The notes under the pieces are model-generated. The model ran no database searches. It saw nothing but the letters and a program-made list of their open reading frames with translations, and was not told the origin of the DNA. The translations under genes and the position numbers were made by a program. Shown here one piece after another: positions 7,657 to 16,937 of a DNA stretch of 39,817 bases. The stretch comes from a virus. Positions within the stretch are counted from its first letter, which is position 1; each line of letters starts with the position of its first letter. The stretch lies in IMG/VR virus record IMGVR_UViG_3300047666_000621, positions 1-39,817 of that record, one strand, 5' to 3'.

Positions 7657-9779
7657 CGGCGCGGCCCTTGCAGTAACCCTCGCGTGCGCTCAGTCACTGT
7701 CGGAAGTGCTGTAAGCCCAGCGCCAAGAGTCACTGCGTTGACGCCTTGGCCTGTGTTGGCTGGCAGCGGGTTTGAAGTAAGATTTCTTATGATGCTATCC
7801 AAAGCCGCCGCGCCATTCGGGCGTGACAGAACGTCAGCCAACTGACCGCGCACGTCGTCGCTAAGGCGCGCGATTGAAGCATCATCTGACCCAAGCCCGC
7901 GCCGTCCAATATCCCGCACGCCTTCAATGGGCTGTAGGTTGCGAACCGCGCCGGGGGCAACCTCTTCCGAAACAATCCGATCCGCAGCTAGGCGCGGTTG
8001 AGTTGCGCTGTTCATGGCAACGCGCGACCGAAGACCGAGCGCAGCACCAGCTTCCCGAAGCTGTTTTAGCACCTCTGGGGCCTCGTCACCAAACAGCGCT
8101 TGCAGTTTAAGCTTTGAATTGGGGCTAGATGTTTGGCTAAACAATGAAAGCGCTTGCCGCGCGTCTACATTCTGGTCAGATGCTACCGCCCGCACATTCC
8201 CCATAACGTGGTCGATTTGGCTGCGCACCCCTTGGCGCATGGCCCGCAACTCAGCAGGCGTGGCGTCGGCTATGGCTTCGGCCATGTCTTCAATAGTGGT
8301 GTTCGTTGCCAAAAGTGTTTGGCCCGTCCGCACGGCTGCACGGCTGCGAATGTCTGTTGATGCCGCTTGCAGCGCCTCGTCGTATCCCGGCACCGCATCA
8401 GCTAACGCCCCGCGCAGGTCACGCGCTACACGGTTGGCAAAAGCGCCATCGGGTGACATTCGGCCCGTGATAGAGTCCTTACTGGCCTCGGCCACCTCGT
8501 CAAAGGCGCGCTTGATATAGTCCGCCATCATAGTGTTGGGCATTTCGTCAAACACTACAGACCCGTCGTCACCAATTTGCGCCATGATTTGCTGGTTTGG
8601 GAAGCCGTCATAAATCATACGGTCGTTCGCTTGCTGCACAGCGCTCCGCACAAGGCCGCGTGGCGCGCGGGTCAGGATGTCCTCAACAGCCCGACCTTCT
8701 GGCGTGTCGTAGTTGATACGCGTGTCATATGCTTTTTGATAAAGGGGGTTAATTATGGGACGCGCAGAAGCCGCCCGCGCCGATTGGTTGGCAAGGGGCG
8801 GGATGCTCGGACCCATGCGCCCGCCGTCAAGCGCGTCAAGAACGCCCGCCGTTGTCGCTTCTGCGCGCGCATCAACTCGGCCACGCGCCAAGGCCGCGCC
8901 AGGTGTTGGGCTGCGCATAGCTGCATCAAGTGACCCCCCCGCACCGGGGCTGACATCTGCCAACATGGCGCTAGGCCCAGCTTGGTCAAGCGCTGCCCGC
9001 ATTGCTGTGGGGTCTTCCTCGCCAATAACGCGGCCCAATACTCGGCCCGTCTCTGGCGTTACATTTAGCGCCGCGCCTATTTGGTTGCCGACTCTTGAAT
9101 TTCTCGCCGCGCCTTGGCCTGCGCGGTATACCTGCCCAACACCCGCCGCCACTCCCGGAATCGCGCCTCCAAGCAATCCACCGAACAGCCCCCCAATTCC
9201 ACCGGACGCCGCGCGGTTTTGAAAGCCGCCCTCGCCCTCCATAAATCCTTGCGTAGCGCCTGCGCCAGCGCCCAGCCCCATTCCGCGCATAACTCCGCGT
9301 GCAAGTGTTGGGGCCGCACGAATCGCGCCAACGCCAAGCGCTGCCGGGGCAATCGCGCCGAACAGGTCAGCGGACAATCTGGCCGCGCCCGACATGTTTT
9401 CCTCGTTCTGGCGGAATCTCTCTAATTCGTCCCCGTATGCGCGGCCTGTTAGCGCGCTCGTGACCGCTGCGCTCGCCTCGTCGCCCACGGTGCCCAGCGT
9501 CATGCTTTCGCCCGCGCGGTTAAGCCAAGTGCCAAAATCTTCGCCGTATGATTGCACGCCGTCGTCGCTGCCTATGATGTTGTCAAATAGGGCTGCACCC
9601 AAGCCACGCTCTGGCGGCGCTGCGACTGGCTGCTCTAGCCCGCCCTGTGCCCCCGCAGATTGCCTGCGCTGCAATTCAGCAACTGCCTGCGCCCGTGTTG
9701 GGCCTGATTGCATGGTTGGCGCGCTTGCCGCTGCTGCTCTGCGGTCAAGTTCGGCCTGTGCTTGTGCTGCTGTTGTCAT
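7653..9779 (-). CDS. Internal virion / DNA-ejection protein
   Basis: A 708-residue, Ala/Gly/Arg-rich protein. Around residues 135-220 there is a Gly/Ala-rich amphipathic-hydrophobic region (GAIAPAALGVGAI, GGIGGLFGGLLGGAIPGVAAG) of the kind found in ejection proteins that cross membranes. Long helical stretches follow. Large genes of this composition near the portal usually encode proteins packaged in the head and injected with the DNA, as P22 gp7/gp16/gp20 are. No catalytic motif is visible. Confidence 0.75.
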   Translation of the reverse strand: MTTAAQAQAELDRRAAAASAPTMQSGPTRAQAVAELQRRQSAGAQGGLEQPVAAPPERGLGAALFDNIIGSDDGVQSYGEDFGTWLNRAGESMTLGTVGDEASAAVTSALTGRAYGDELERFRQNEENMSGAARLSADLFGAIAPAALGVGAIRAAPTLARGVMRGMGLGAGAGATQGFMEGEGGFQNRAASGGIGGLFGGLLGGAIPGVAAGVGQVYRAGQGAARNSRVGNQIGAALNVTPETGRVLGRVIGEEDPTAMRAALDQAGPSAMLADVSPGAGGSLDAAMRSPTPGAALARGRVDARAEATTAGVLDALDGGRMGPSIPPLANQSARAASARPIINPLYQKAYDTRINYDTPEGRAVEDILTRAPRGLVRSAVQQANDRMIYDGFPNQQIMAQIGDDGSVVFDEMPNTMMADYIKRAFDEVAEASKDSITGRMSPDGAFANRVARDLRGALADAVPGYDEALQAASTDIRSRAAVRTGQTLLATNTTIEDMAEAIADATPAELRAMRQGVRSQIDHVMGNVRAVASDQNVDARQALSLFSQTSSPNSKLKLQALFGDEAPEVLKQLREAGAALGLRSRVAMNSATQPRLAADRIVSEEVAPGAVRNLQPIEGVRDIGRRGLGSDDASIARLSDDVRGQLADVLSRPNGAAALDSIIRNLTSNPLPANTGQGVNAVTLGAGLTALPTVTERTRGLLQGPRR

Positions 9780-11293
9780 TGCCCACCATCCACGATTGCT
9801 TGCAATTCTTCTGGCGTCATATTTGAAAGGGCCGCGCCGCCGCTGTTGCTGCCATGCGCCGCAATTAGTCTTTGCACTTGGTTGGGAATGCTAGACGATT
9901 GGTCAAGCGCGCTCAAATCTTGCATCGCCTGCGCTTGCGTGTAGCTTGCATCGCCCATCATTCTGTTGACAATATCCGAGCGCGCGATGTTGAATTGGGC
10001 CTTGGCCTGCATGACTGCAATAATTGCAGAGTTAGCGGCCCTTGTGTTCCTCATGTTGCCAAGGGAATCAAGCATTCCCTGATATTCAATATCAGACGTA
10101 GAGCCAGACCCCTCGGCGCGGAGGGTTGGGCCTACTCGTTTGACAATCGCATCCCTTAACGCTGCGACGTCGTTAAACTCGGGGAACATTTGTGCAAGCC
10201 TGCCGGACACGGGGCCTTCCGGCGCTAGAGCCGCCAATTCTTGCAATGTGTTCAGGTCGCCCATAGCGGCAGATGCTGCTGACCCTGTTGTCCTAAAATT
10301 ACCAAACTCTTTAATAAGCCCCTCCGATAGGCCAGCGCGCAACGCAGCGTCAGGGTCTATTTCGCCGCCCGCGCCGTTTGTGATATTTACGCTGGTTCCG
10401 CCCGCTCCAAACGCCCGCTCCATTGCAGCCGCAGGGTCCATTCCTTGCGCAAGGAGGAAGTCGTAGTTCTGCATCCCGCTTGTCTGGTCTGCTGGGGCAT
10501 TAGACGCCTGATACGCCTGCAAAGCTGGCACGACGCCCAGCGCCTCGGCCATAGCCGCAAATTGCTCACCATTTGGCTGGCTGCGCAGCCATTCTATTGA
10601 GCGGTTGGTCCGTTTCTCGTCGCGCCGTCCTTGGCGTGCGCCCGCGACCTGCTGTCCCACGTTGCCGTCAGGGTTGAGGCGCATTGAGTTGAAGCCCATC
10701 GCCAAGTTGCCCATCAGGTCTTTGAAATTATCGCGCTGCGTAAATGGCTGCGCGGTCTGCCCTGTTGCATTTGTGTCACGCCTTTGCAGGCCCAATGCGC
10801 CTAGGATGCCTTGCGGTTCTTGTGCCATTTCCGGCGCTCCTCGTGTGGACATTGTGGGCTGCTGCCCTTGTGACGTGCCATAGTAAGCGTCTCGCATCCA
10901 ATCTGAGGCGTTCGCTGACCGACCACCTGCGCCCCATACGCTTTCATCCCCGTATCCAAGATGCATTCTCCCCGCGCCCATGTAATCCGCGCCCTCCCCA
11001 AAGCCCGTAAGGCCGTTTGCGCGGCCCCTTGATACGATTTGACTGAGGAGGCCCCTGTCCTGCTCGTTCGCAGGGTTGAGCCGCCGACCACCCATGTAGA
11101 AGTCTGCGTCGACTGCGTTGCCGTGGTCGTGGCGTGTGGACCCCGTGCGGTTCGGCCCCTCTGCATCCTGGCCTCCGCTAATGACGTTCATCGTTAAGCC
11201 TAATTCGGGCAGGAACGACAAGGCATTGACCAGATTAGGTGCTAAGGGCTGGTTGCGAGTTGCCCCTTGGTTGGAATAGCGCAGCCAATCCAT
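9776..11293 (-). CDS. Virion protein with N-terminal M15-like peptidoglycan peptidase domain
   Basis: A 505-residue protein. The first ~135 residues carry a zinc-peptidase pattern: RHDHGNAVDADFY at residues 54-66 and GRMHLGYG at 108-115, giving His57 and Asp64 plus His111 as likely ligands. This resembles D-Ala-D-Ala-type M15 or murein endopeptidase domains. The rest is helical and Gln/Ala-rich like an ejection protein. A virion-borne wall hydrolase that opens peptidoglycan during DNA entry is the likely role. It overlaps the ejection protein by an ATGA. Confidence 0.75.
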   Translation of the reverse strand: MDWLRYSNQGATRNQPLAPNLVNALSFLPELGLTMNVISGGQDAEGPNRTGSTRHDHGNAVDADFYMGGRRLNPANEQDRGLLSQIVSRGRANGLTGFGEGADYMGAGRMHLGYGDESVWGAGGRSANASDWMRDAYYGTSQGQQPTMSTRGAPEMAQEPQGILGALGLQRRDTNATGQTAQPFTQRDNFKDLMGNLAMGFNSMRLNPDGNVGQQVAGARQGRRDEKRTNRSIEWLRSQPNGEQFAAMAEALGVVPALQAYQASNAPADQTSGMQNYDFLLAQGMDPAAAMERAFGAGGTSVNITNGAGGEIDPDAALRAGLSEGLIKEFGNFRTTGSAASAAMGDLNTLQELAALAPEGPVSGRLAQMFPEFNDVAALRDAIVKRVGPTLRAEGSGSTSDIEYQGMLDSLGNMRNTRAANSAIIAVMQAKAQFNIARSDIVNRMMGDASYTQAQAMQDLSALDQSSSIPNQVQRLIAAHGSNSGGAALSNMTPEELQAIVDGGQ

Positions 11294-12186
11294 CAGGAAA
11301 GACTCCGGCCTAGCCCTGCATAATCAACGCGCAGGAAGCCATCACTGCCAAACCTGACAAGCTCGGGGTGCGTCTTCTGTAGCTCGTCGGCCATGACTCC
11401 GAATGTTGGCTGGGCTGGGTCGGCAATCTTCTTGCCCGCTTCGTTCCAGTCCCAACTGTAGAAGCTAACGTCGCCTACATTGCCAGCATATCGCACGTTC
11501 TCTTTCAAGCGCGGGTCGGATGCCGCCGCGGTCGCCCCCATCGTCAGATAGTCAAACAGACCAGGCTGCTTTGATTGTGTTGACGTCTGCCCATACTGAG
11601 CGCCGCCAAGCGCCTGCATTGGCAAATTGAGCGCCTGCTGTGGTGCGCTTGCGTAGCCTTGATATTGTTGACGGCCCGCATTCATAAGCTGTTGCATAAG
11701 CGCTTGCTGTTGCCCGCCTTGCTGCGCTTGCTGTTGCCCAATCCGCTCGCCAAAGCCAAAGCCCATGTTTGACAGATTGCCCATTTGGTTCGCAGCCTGC
11801 AAGCCAATCTGCTGCTGGTTTTGCGCGCCGCCTAATGCGGTGTTGAAGCCCTGCTGCTGAAGCTGCCCGAACGTATCCGCGCCTTGGCGTGCAAAGCCCT
11901 CATTGGTCATAGCGTCAGCTACGCCGTGGCGAGACCCGCCAAACGCGCCCGCCTGTGTGGCCTGCGCGCCCATGTTGTTAGTCGCCATCTGGCGTTGCCG
12001 TTCCAAGCTGTCGAGCGTGTTGCCCGTGACTTGCTCAGTGTACGGGTTCATAAACGCGCCAATGTTTGGCCCTGCGCCGGCTGCTGCCGTGCCGCCTAGC
12101 GCAGCGTTGTAAGCGCCCGCTGATTGCCCGAATACACCGTTTTGTTGCGGTGTCTGCGTCTGCTGTGGATTTGCTCCGCCTGCCAT
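11293..12186 (-). CDS. Structural protein with C-terminal S74 intramolecular chaperone
   Basis: A 297-residue protein. The first ~220 residues are Gln/Gly/Asn/Ala-rich low complexity. The last ~75 form a peptidase S74 (endosialidase-type) intramolecular chaperone: SDPRLKENV, then SFYSWDWNEAGKK, FGVMADELQKTHPELV and the VDYAGL ending. These domains trimerise fibre-like proteins and then cleave themselves off near the Ser of SD-RLK. Here the domain sits on a short Gln-rich protein rather than an obvious beta-fibre, which is odd. Confidence 0.8.
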   Translation of the reverse strand: MAGGANPQQTQTPQQNGVFGQSAGAYNAALGGTAAAGAGPNIGAFMNPYTEQVTGNTLDSLERQRQMATNNMGAQATQAGAFGGSRHGVADAMTNEGFARQGADTFGQLQQQGFNTALGGAQNQQQIGLQAANQMGNLSNMGFGFGERIGQQQAQQGGQQQALMQQLMNAGRQQYQGYASAPQQALNLPMQALGGAQYGQTSTQSKQPGLFDYLTMGATAAASDPRLKENVRYAGNVGDVSFYSWDWNEAGKKIADPAQPTFGVMADELQKTHPELVRFGSDGFLRVDYAGLGRSLS

Positions 12187-12187
12187 G

Positions 12188-12637
12188 TTATTTGCCCCCG
12201 CCCATGCCTGAAGATGTCATTACGCTGGGCTGTGGCTTGTATTGTGCCCCCGCCGCTGCGCCCGTCACTGGGTCAATAAACTGGTCGGCCATTGCGTTGA
12301 ATTGGCCGGGACGCTGGGCTTGGAACTCGTCAACAGCGCCTTGGAATATCGGAGCGGACGAGAAGCCCTGCACCCCGTTGAAGTCCTGCGCTTGAGGCAT
12401 CCCCTCCATTCCGGTCATCCCGCCGCCTGACATGCCAAACGCATCCGCAGCCTGCCCAGTGTTGGCAAAAGCTGCGTTCTGCATCGGTGAGAATGCGGCA
12501 ACCTCCGGCCCATAGTAGGGCGTGTAACCGATTTGGGAAATGTCATTGGCGCGCGAGATATTCGCCTGCGAGGCGTCCTGCACAAATTGCGGGATTTGCG
12601 TCTCGCTTGTTTCGCTTCCGCCTTTACCGCCGCTCAT
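12188..12637 (-). CDS. Low-complexity structural protein
   Basis: A 149-residue protein rich in Gly, Ala, Gln, Met and Pro. It has an IPQFVQDASQANISRANDIS segment and a YTPYYGPEVAAFSPMQNAAF segment resembling small proteins that precede S74 proteins in other podovirus genomes. The start at 12637 is chosen because it overlaps the upstream stop in an ATGA; a start at 12751 would overlap that gene by over 100 bases. Probably a minor virion component; no domain identified. Confidence 0.65.
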   Translation of the reverse strand: MSGGKGGSETSETQIPQFVQDASQANISRANDISQIGYTPYYGPEVAAFSPMQNAAFANTGQAADAFGMSGGGMTGMEGMPQAQDFNGVQGFSSAPIFQGAVDEFQAQRPGQFNAMADQFIDPVTGAAAGAQYKPQPSVMTSSGMGGGK

Positions 12638-12990
12638 ATTTTGCGCTCCATAACTGTCATTACTGGCTTCCAGCCTTCTTTGCCTAGAACCTTGAGCCAG
12701 CCATGCCGACCGCTCATTGTCATACCCTCGCAGCCCTGAGTCTTTCCCCATGCTGCCGCGGAATCAATCATTCCGATTAACTCTTGCTTGTCGCCCGCGG
12801 CCAGAAACACATGCAGCACCTTTTTCTGTGGGTAGCATATGATTTCGGTTATAGCACAACTGTTGCTTGCTGGCCACAGTTGCATTTTGGCCGATGCCAC
12901 GCCGCGCGCTACGTCGTCAAAGGCGTGCGTCCCGCCGCTGTACGCTAGGGCGCTGTCGATTTTATCGCGGTAGTCTTCAAGGTTTACCAT
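12634..12990 (-). CDS. GNAT-like phage protein
   Basis: A 118-residue protein with the layout of small acetyltransferase-like proteins seen in podovirus structural blocks: a SCAITEIICYPQKKVLHVFLA strand pair, an AAGDKQELIGMID helix, AWGKTQGCEGMTM, then the SGRHGWLKVLGKEGW motif. The fold resembles GNAT N-acyltransferases, though I see no complete acetyl-CoA loop. The start at 12990 overlaps the preceding stop by 7 bases. Function unproven. Confidence 0.7.
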   Translation of the reverse strand: MVNLEDYRDKIDSALAYSGGTHAFDDVARGVASAKMQLWPASNSCAITEIICYPQKKVLHVFLAAGDKQELIGMIDSAAAWGKTQGCEGMTMSGRHGWLKVLGKEGWKPVMTVMERKI

Positions 12991-13307
12991 GTTGCAATCC
13001 CCGCTCGCTTCCATGTATCTGTTGCGGTGCAGACGTATATATAGGCCGCATCCTGTGCAAATTCGCCAAGCTGTCCCGACGCTGTGGCGCTTGCAGGAAC
13101 ACCTACAAACAGGCCGACCTTAGCGAAGGCTCCGCCCTTGGACACGACCGGATACCCGCTGGCATTATCCCAAAGAATGACGCCATTCTCAACAGCATTT
13201 GCGGCGTCGGTCTTATAACCCAAGCGGTCCCAAGCTGCGGCAATGGCGCGACGAAAGTCTTGTGCCCAAACGCGAACATCGGCCCCGACTGGTGGCAGTC
13301 CAATCAT
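12984..13307 (-). CDS. Small structural-block protein
   Basis: A 107-residue protein with a VWAQDFRRAIAAAWDRLGY helix and a Gly/Ala-rich half (GVILWDNASGYPVVSKGG, then YIYVCTATDTWKRAGIATW). The last phrase is typical of short receptor- or fibre-linked modules in phage tail proteins (VxxGAATWKR-type endings). It overlaps the preceding tail gene by an ATGA. A minor tail or fibre-tip component is possible. Confidence 0.6.
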   Translation of the reverse strand: MIGLPPVGADVRVWAQDFRRAIAAAWDRLGYKTDAANAVENGVILWDNASGYPVVSKGGAFAKVGLFVGVPASATASGQLGEFAQDAAYIYVCTATDTWKRAGIATW

Positions 13308-14782
13308 CGACGCCCCCCCGCGAACGCTTCAACGCGCATCGTGCCAACCCGCCAATCTGCAAGCCGAGCCGCATCAACGCGCATTCGAACCTGCCTGCCC
13401 GTGAATCGCACGTCTGTGGGGTTTGCCATTGAATAGGGGCCAAACGATTGCTCGACCCCATTGGGGTGCAGGCGCGTCTTAAACGTGGCTGTGACGTCGC
13501 CTTGTGTGGCCTCGTCTGGGATTAGACTGGTGAACGCGGTGACGTTCTCGCCAGTGCCGACCGTGATAGGCCCGCTCTCTGCAAAGACTGCATCATCCCC
13601 GTGTGCTAGGCCCACCTCATGCTCATACACATTGCCGCTTGCGTCAGCCCATAGCGGATACTTGAACACGCCGCGTGGGACCGCTGCTGTACGCTCCATT
13701 GTGCCGATTGTCCAGTGCCCCTCCGCATAGTCTAGCGCAACATATCTGTCGCACTCGTTAGAACCGCCGGATGGATAAAACCACCAGATTTCTCCATGGT
13801 CTGCCATAGAGACAACATGCACCAAACTTGCTTGGGATTTATTCAAATCGCCAAAAACATAGTCGGCCACGTCGCAAGGAAGCTCTTGAACCGTGCCCCC
13901 CGAAAAGGTGAAAAATGCGTTTTGGCCCATCCAGAACGCGCCCGCGTCAACTGACACCAAAGACTTGCGGCTGTTGATGCCGCAGGATTGTCCCACACGC
14001 TCGAACCCATATACAAAAGGGGGGCCTTGGTAGGTTGCCGTGTGCGCGTCTTGGTCTGTAAGGATTAGAGACTGCCCGCGCGTTCGCACCCCGCACATGA
14101 TTTGACCAGACGTTTGTAATTCAATATCGCCAGCCTCGTTGGTCGCTGCCGCCGTCCAAGTGGTGTTTGCCTCGCGGTCGCACCATTGGACGCTGCGCGG
14201 ATTGCCGCCAGCCCCCAGCGCGAAAAGAAACCTCTCGGCTGTTACCATTAGGGAAAGATTGCCCGTTGGCGCATTGGTAATCGCCGCAGCTGCGGTACTC
14301 GTGTTTAGAGCCCACTCATAGAGTTTGCCGTCCTTATTTGAACACGCGACTAAGTTCTCCCCAAAGTTATCTAGCGCCCAAGTGGTCGCCTCGGAAAAGT
14401 TGCCGGTGTCTGGCCTTGGGGTGCCAAACGTGCCGAGGCCGAAGAACCCGCCGCCGAATCCGGTAATTGCCGCAGACCGGACAATACCAGCGGTGAAGCC
14501 TGCGGGCGTAATGTCGGTTGTGGTGCCGGATGCCGACGTGACAAACAGCTTGTTGTAAGTTCCAGCCGCAATGCGCCTGCCTCCGGCTAAGTCCTCCCAC
14601 GCGAGCATCCCACGCGGGGGCTGGTCATATGCAGTTTCTAAGCGTGTGCGCCACCCGCCAACAGGCCGCAATGACCCATCGCGCCAGCGCACTAAATTCG
14701 CATCGCGCCATCGCCCCGCCTGGTCAAGCTCGGTGCCGTTGCGGTAAACGCCTGGCGGGAGTTCTAATGGAAGAAGCGCCAT
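13304..14782 (-). CDS. Tail/DNA-stabilisation protein, P22 gp10-like
   Basis: A 492-residue beta-rich protein. The opening, PLELPPGVYRNGTELDQAGRW followed by DGSLRPVGGW, is the hallmark of podovirus proteins annotated as packaged-DNA stabilisation or tail tubular proteins. Repeated short beta motifs run through the middle (LYEWALNT, VQWCDREANTTW, IWWFYPSGGSNECDR), suggesting a propeller-like fold. It should plug or extend the portal below the adaptor and provide a fibre attachment site. Confidence 0.82.
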   Translation of the reverse strand: MALLPLELPPGVYRNGTELDQAGRWRDANLVRWRDGSLRPVGGWRTRLETAYDQPPRGMLAWEDLAGGRRIAAGTYNKLFVTSASGTTTDITPAGFTAGIVRSAAITGFGGGFFGLGTFGTPRPDTGNFSEATTWALDNFGENLVACSNKDGKLYEWALNTSTAAAAITNAPTGNLSLMVTAERFLFALGAGGNPRSVQWCDREANTTWTAAATNEAGDIELQTSGQIMCGVRTRGQSLILTDQDAHTATYQGPPFVYGFERVGQSCGINSRKSLVSVDAGAFWMGQNAFFTFSGGTVQELPCDVADYVFGDLNKSQASLVHVVSMADHGEIWWFYPSGGSNECDRYVALDYAEGHWTIGTMERTAAVPRGVFKYPLWADASGNVYEHEVGLAHGDDAVFAESGPITVGTGENVTAFTSLIPDEATQGDVTATFKTRLHPNGVEQSFGPYSMANPTDVRFTGRQVRMRVDAARLADWRVGTMRVEAFAGGRR

Positions 14783-14783
14783 A

Positions 14784-15503
14784 CTACGCCGCCGTCTTCA
14801 TAATATACGCAAGCGCATAGTAGGGAGGCAGGTTTTCGTGCGCAGCGCCAGAGCCTTTGGCCCCCGAATTGCCAGACATAGTGTGCGTGTGCGCCCCCGC
14901 GGATTGCGTTGCCCTTGTGCTGGACCCCGTGGCGATGTCTGCTACTGTAAAAGACTCCTGATTGTTATCGCGCAGCGAGAAACTGAGGGCGATGTCGTGC
15001 GTGTGCGCCCCTGCGCTGGCAGTAACGATATCGCCCGCTGCATGGGCGTGAGCGGGCATTTCGGCCTCGCTAAGCGTCACAGTCGCAGCGCCGCCAGTGT
15101 CTCCGACGTCGTAAGTCGCACCGCTGTCTGCGCTGGCATGAATAACAAAACGGTCGGTTAGGTTTGGTGTGCTGTTGGCTCCGTCACAAATGACCCAGCC
15201 GGATGGAATTGCGCTTATTGCGCCGCTCCACATGATAATCCCGCCCGCGGGGACATGAAAGCCAGCGACCACGGCAACGCTGTTCGCCAGTAGCGTGGTG
15301 AAGCTGCCTGCCGCTGGTGTGGTCCCGCCAATAATGGAGTTGTCAGCCGTGCCACCCACGACCTGCGGCGCAACCGCCGTCGTGCCGTCAAGAAGATTGT
15401 CAAGCGTGTCTAACAGTGTGTTATACTTCGCGCCCCACGAGTCTTCAGACGCGCCGACCTCTGGCTTTACCAGGCCGTATGTCGTTGTCGTAGTGTCTGC
15501 CAT
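14784..15503 (-). CDS. Tail fibre protein with phage tail-collar domain
   Basis: A 239-residue protein. The N-terminal part ([22 protein letters not shown]) is a common fibre-attachment motif. The middle ([24 protein letters not shown], then [10 protein letters not shown]) is a classic Phage_Collar domain, and the C-terminal part has the His-rich PAHAHAAGD and [13 protein letters not shown] motifs ending in [14 protein letters not shown]. Such short fibres or tips contact the host surface. Confidence 0.88.
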   Translation of the reverse strand: MADTTTTTYGLVKPEVGASEDSWGAKYNTLLDTLDNLLDGTTAVAPQVVGGTADNSIIGGTTPAAGSFTTLLANSVAVVAGFHVPAGGIIMWSGAISAIPSGWVICDGANSTPNLTDRFVIHASADSGATYDVGDTGGAATVTLSEAEMPAHAHAAGDIVTASAGAHTHDIALSFSLRDNNQESFTVADIATGSSTRATQSAGAHTHTMSGNSGAKGSGAAHENLPPYYALAYIMKTAA

Positions 15504-15521
15504 TGGGCTACCTCGTCAAGA

Positions 15522-15553
15522 TTTCTTTGGTTTCTTTGGTGTCTTTGGTGTCT
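15522..15553. repeat. Short CTTTGGTGT-type tandem repeat
   Basis: The gap between the Ala/Ser-rich gene and the collar-fibre gene holds a low-complexity run based on the unit TTTCTTTGGT / GTCTTTGGT. It includes the stop codon of the upstream gene. It is likely a slippage-prone tract. Confidence 0.6.
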
Positions 15554-15984
15554 TATTGCTTGACCCATATTTCACTGGTGTCTCCTTGGTCTTCCCAAAG
15601 GCGGATGCCTCTGATTGCTGTGGCTGCGGCCATAGATGCCGCTGCAATGGCCTTTGCCGTGACGAATCCCACCGCCGCGACAGTAGACTCTGCTGCAATG
15701 GTCGCCGCGCTGACCCTCATCCTAACCGCTGCAACCGCAACAGAGGCCGAGGCCGATGTGGTCGCCGATGCCACCACAATGCCGAAGCCCGAGGCCGATG
15801 TGGTCGCCGTTGTTGCCGCCCCAGCGCTCGCGGTGTAGGTGGCTGTTGCGGTAACGGCTACAGACGCAGAAGCGCTCGCAGCCGCAGTTGCGTCCTCAAA
15901 TGATGCTCCAGATTCATCAGAAAGAGCCGCGCCGCCCTCGTTGAAAAGGGACGCGCCGCTTTGGTCTAGAAGAATGTTAGCCAT
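15553..15984 (-). CDS. Ala/Ser/Thr-rich low-complexity tail-region protein
   Basis: A 143-residue protein. The first ~30 residues (LLDQSGASLFNEGGAALSDE) look like an attachment segment. Residues ~33-120 are built from Ala, Ser, Thr and Val in alternating runs (SASASVAVTATATYTA), and the end is charged (IRLWEDQGDTSEIWVKQ). Composition and position between fibre genes suggest a fibre-associated protein. No family recognised. Confidence 0.65.
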   Translation of the reverse strand: MANILLDQSGASLFNEGGAALSDESGASFEDATAAASASASVAVTATATYTASAGAATTATTSASGFGIVVASATTSASASVAVAAVRMRVSAATIAAESTVAAVGFVTAKAIAAASMAAATAIRGIRLWEDQGDTSEIWVKQ

Positions 15985-16002
15985 TATTTTGACCCCAAGC
16001 GG

Positions 16003-16446
16003 TTACTCACCAGCATACCCAAACATGGCGTCGAATTGCTCTGCGGAGATACCTTTGACCGCCCCTATTCGCATAAGAAGCGGCGCGTTTCGGCGGACCT
16101 CTGTAATGCTCGCCCACGTTACCTGCGCGCCCAGACGCTCTTCCTCTGGCATAGCCGAAAGGGCCTCGTCAAAAGATGCAGGCCATTCACCACGCGCTGC
16201 GCGAACTGCGTCCTCAGAGGCGAGGAACCCAAGACGGACCGCCGCCATGATAAAAGACACTTTAGGCAGCGCTGCGTCGGCGCGGAAGTTTTCGCGCGCT
16301 TTCTGCCAGTCGACTTTTACAACACTACCCGCGCCCAAAGTCCAAGCGTCTCGAAAGTCTTTTTTCGATGCGGTAAACGTCAAATCACTCGCCTGGAACT
16401 CAACGTCGTCAATCTTAACTAGCTCTTTAATTGCTTTACTGGTCAT
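16003..16446 (-). CDS. Tail-region protein, possible fibre-assembly factor
   Basis: A 147-residue soluble protein starting MTSKAIKELVKIDDVEF. The start at 16446 is favoured by an AAAGGATAGCAGC leader and an ATGA overlap with the upstream gene. It is helical with a FRDAWTLGAG segment near residue 35 and lies between fibre genes, where assembly chaperones are often encoded. I cannot name the family. Confidence 0.65.
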   Translation of the reverse strand: MTSKAIKELVKIDDVEFQASDLTFTASKKDFRDAWTLGAGSVVKVDWQKARENFRADAALPKVSFIMAAVRLGFLASEDAVRAARGEWPASFDEALSAMPEEERLGAQVTWASITEVRRNAPLLMRIGAVKGISAEQFDAMFGYAGE

Positions 16447-16937
16447 GCTGCTATCCTTTGCTCTTGAAACTGCCACGCGTCTCGGTGCGTCATGTCTGCT
16501 GGCAGGCTGGCGCGGGTGACAATGCGCAAAATGTCTCTGTTGCCCCGGTAGTCTCGCCAGACGCGGGGGGGCAGGTGCATTTTGACTAGGTACTCCATCG
16601 CCTCCCGTTCTGTCATAGCGTCGACTGGCTCGGCAGTGTGCAGAATGTGCCCGCGATGATGCCGCTCAAAGTCCGGTTGCGCTTCATCGTGGGCAAGGGC
16701 GTGATACACCTCGACTGGGGGCAGAATTTTCCCATGCATAGCCATACCCAGCCACGCGCGGGAGGGCGATGTGAACTGCGTTGGCGCGTCAATCTCGTCG
16801 GGGTCTTCCCACGCAATGACGTATTTGGGACTCGGCAACGGCACGTTGTGTTTCGCATACGTGAGAGTGAGAAGAATCTCACGCATTCGCAAATCGTGGT
16901 CCAGCCAGCGCACGCCCGTGACGTTCACGCCGCTCAT
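16443..16937 (-). CDS. Tail-region protein of unknown function
   Basis: A 164-residue soluble protein rich in His, Trp, Arg and Asp (HALAHDEAQPDFERHHRGH, later RVWRDYRGNRDILRI). It follows the 622-residue fibre gene with an ATGA overlap and precedes the possible assembly factor. No membrane segment and no recognised domain. A fibre-linked chaperone role is only an inference from location. Confidence 0.65.
   Translation of the reverse strand: MSGVNVTGVRWLDHDLRMREILLTLTYAKHNVPLPSPKYVIAWEDPDEIDAPTQFTSPSRAWLGMAMHGKILPPVEVYHALAHDEAQPDFERHHRGHILHTAEPVDAMTEREAMEYLVKMHLPPRVWRDYRGNRDILRIVTRASLPADMTHRDAWQFQEQRIAA

Noticed and set aside
10443-10454. CCTTGCGCAAGG as another copy of the promoter palindrome
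   Set aside because: It lies inside the peptidase-fusion gene, lacks the flanking ATTTAGCG and is not upstream of any start.
15516-15698. Alternate-frame Lys/Pro tail (KTPKTPKKPKKS) as a possible frameshift product of the Ala/Ser-rich gene
   Set aside because: The tail comes from a simple repeat and I see no slippery heptamer with a downstream structure.
15295-15903. Plus-strand 202-codon Cys/Arg-rich frame
   Set aside because: Its CGCGHRCRCNG-type runs are the complement of the Ala/Ser/Thr-rich tail gene, a composition artefact.
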